Source: Ruminococcaceae bacterium UBA866 (lineage in GTDB: Bacteria; Bacillota; Clostridia; Oscillospirales; Ruminococcaceae). Taken from it: a DNA stretch of 15,289 bases. Location: positions 3,862-19,150 of the forward strand of contig DBGA01000054.1 of assembly GCA_002295325.1 (NCBI GenBank). Reading direction: 5' to 3'. Positions within the stretch are counted from its first letter, which is position 1. The number at the start of each line of letters is the position of its first letter. Shown here piece after piece: positions 13,970 to 15,289 of this stretch. Position numbers and translations under genes: made by a program. The notes below the pieces were generated by a model, which did not search any database, was not told where the DNA came from, and saw only the letters and a program-made list of their open reading frames with translations.

Positions 13970-15289
13970 CAAATTATTTCAATGTATCGGTGGATACAAT
14001 CTTAAAGAAGTTTAACGTGACCAATGCTGGGCTAAGTGAGAAAGAGGTCAAGGCTTCAAGAGAAAAAAACGGGCTTAATATGCTTTTACAAGCAAAAAAA
14101 GAGAGTGCGTTAGTGGTTTTTTTAAAACAATTCCAAGATTTATTGGTATTAATATTAATAGCAGCGGCTGTTATATCTATGCTTTCTGGTAACCTTGAAA
14201 GTACAATCGTAATTTTTGCAGTTATCTTTCTAAATGCAATTTTAGGAACAGTCCAACATTTTAAAGCACAAAAATCACTTGATAGTTTAAAAGCTCTATC
14301 ATCTCCTATTGCAAAGGTTATGCGAGATGGTGTGAAGCAAGAAATTGATTCAAAATATGTAGTTGTTGGGGATATTGTATTACTTGAAGCAGGTGACTTG
14401 GTGGTTGCTGACGGGCGATTAATTGAAAACTATTCGCTCCAAGTCAACGAAAGTATGCTGACGGGTGAATCTGTCAATGTCGATAAGACTACCAAAGTAA
14501 TTGACCAAGATGAGGTTGCATTAGGTGACCAACTAAATATGGTGTTTTCGGGCTCTCTAGTAACATACGGGCGTGGATTACTTGTAGTAACTGATGTTGG
14601 TATGAACACGCAAATCGGTAAAATTGCTACACTAATGAACCAAACTCAGCAGAAAAAAACACCATTGCAAGCAAACTTAGATAACTTTAGCAAAAAGCTT
14701 GCATTTGTAATTATGGGTATTTGTGCTGTAGTATTCTTCTTAGGCATCTATAGAAAAATGCCTGTACTTGATTCGCTAATGTTTGCAGTAGCCTTGGCTG
14801 TGGCTGCAATTCCCGAGGCGTTAAGCTCCATTGTTACCATTGTGCTTGCAATGGGCACACAGAAAATGGTTAAAGAGAATGCTATCATAAAAGAACTAAA
14901 GGCAGTAGAAAGCTTAGGCTGTGTATCGGTTATTTGCTCAGATAAAACTGGAACTTTAACTCAAAATAAGATGACTGTTGAGCAGTTCTATGCAGAGAAA
15001 ACTACCCTTAATAAAAGAGATATTTCTCTGGATAATGAAGTTCATCAACGCTTATTGAACATTGCTGTTCTAGCAAATGATTCTACCGTTATAGATGGTA
15101 AGGCAATTGGTGACCCAACAGAGTTTGCGATGATAGAGTGGGCACAAAAAAATGGAGTTAATGAGATTGAATTGAGAAACCAAATTCCACGTTTGGGTGA
15201 AATTCCTTTTGATTCAGATCGCAAGCTTATGAGTACGGTGCATTCTATCAACAATGAGCAAGTGATGTTTACAAAGGGTGCACTTGATG
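13966..15289 (+). CDS. P2-type cation-transporting ATPase (probable Mn2+ or Ca2+/Mn2+ exporter), 3' end outside the window
   Basis: The first 441 residues of a P-type ATPase are present and the frame is open at the window end; full proteins of this type are roughly 850-900 residues. In order: the N-terminal cation-ATPase domain (about 5-50), membrane segments M1-M2 (about 56-97), the actuator domain with TGES (166-169), M3-M4 (about 244-295) with PEAL (283-286), the phosphorylation motif DKTGT with Asp326, and nucleotide-domain motifs GDPTE (382-386) and KGA (437-439). The layout and PEAL motif match P2A/P2B Ca2+-type pumps. The ATG follows AAGGGGAG. The Mn2+ riboswitch upstream makes export of Mn2+ likely, as for the yybP-ykoY controlled P-type ATPases of lactic acid bacteria. 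Ca2+ specificity cannot be excluded. Confidence 0.93.
   Translation, partial: MTNYFNVSVDTILKKFNVTNAGLSEKEVKASREKNGLNMLLQAKKESALVVFLKQFQDLLVLILIAAAVISMLSGNLESTIVIFAVIFLNAILGTVQHFKAQKSLDSLKALSSPIAKVMRDGVKQEIDSKYVVVGDIVLLEAGDLVVADGRLIENYSLQVNESMLTGESVNVDKTTKVIDQDEVALGDQLNMVFSGSLVTYGRGLLVVTDVGMNTQIGKIATLMNQTQQKKTPLQANLDNFSKKLAFVIMGICAVVFFLGIYRKMPVLDSLMFAVALAVAAIPEALSSIVTIVLAMGTQKMVKENAIIKELKAVESLGCVSVICSDKTGTLTQNKMTVEQFYAEKTTLNKRDISLDNEVHQRLLNIAVLANDSTVIDGKAIGDPTEFAMIEWAQKNGVNEIELRNQIPRLGEIPFDSDRKLMSTVHSINNEQVMFTKGALD

Noticed and set aside
15045..15254. Minus-strand 69-codon ORF near the window end
   Set aside because: It lies antisense inside the P-type ATPase reading frame, which carries clear family motifs.

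Overview
The window looks like a chromosomal segment from an AT-rich, Gram-positive, spore-forming anaerobe, most likely in Clostridia. The grounds are the strong AGGAGG-type ribosome binding sites, the single-strand gene layout (every supported gene is on +), two lipoprotein signal peptides, a LacI-type sugar regulator with a cre-like operator, and a spore-coat type transglutaminase (Tgl). No rRNA, tRNA, CRISPR array or insertion sequence was seen.

Layout. (1) Positions 41-601: an acetate transporter of the SatP/YaaH family, closed by a strong intrinsic terminator. (2) Positions 767-1152: a two-gene operon of a cysteine-less HMA-fold protein and a 44-residue hydrophilic protein, also closed by a terminator. 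(3) Positions 1196-1442: a regulatory region with a perfect 14-base palindrome inside a possible promoter, a possible 31-codon ORF behind a strong Shine-Dalgarno sequence, a sigma-A type promoter, and a compound operator made of two overlapping LacI-family dyads. (4) Positions 1443-11763: a maltodextrin/starch locus in the order LacI regulator, malQ, glgP, malE, malF, malG, lipoprotein alpha-amylase, with a terminator at 11785-11828. Structured hairpins sit at the malE/malF and malG/amylase junctions. (5) Positions 11959-13655: an unrecognised 316-residue protein translationally coupled to tgl. (6) Positions 13711-15289: a consensus sigma-A promoter, a yybP-ykoY (Mn2+) riboswitch with an overlapping terminator, and a P2-type cation ATPase that runs off the window end.

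How the genes work together. The surface amylase would cut starch or glycogen outside the cell. The MalE lipoprotein and MalFG permease would import maltodextrins, using an ATPase subunit that is not encoded here and is probably a shared MsmX/MalK-type protein. Inside, MalQ rearranges short dextrins into longer ones and GlgP phosphorolyses them to glucose-1-phosphate. The LacI regulator probably senses the sugar and controls itself and the genes downstream, with possible CcpA input. The riboswitch and ATPase form a separate unit that probably exports Mn2+ (or Ca2+/Mn2+) when Mn2+ is high. The tgl pair points to late sporulation.

Most of the window is a recognisable catabolic locus. The less ordinary parts are the tgl partner gene, the compound operator and possible small ORF upstream of the regulator, the long malE-malF hairpin, the four-cysteine insert in the amylase, and the leader ORF that overlaps the start codon of the riboswitch-controlled ATPase.
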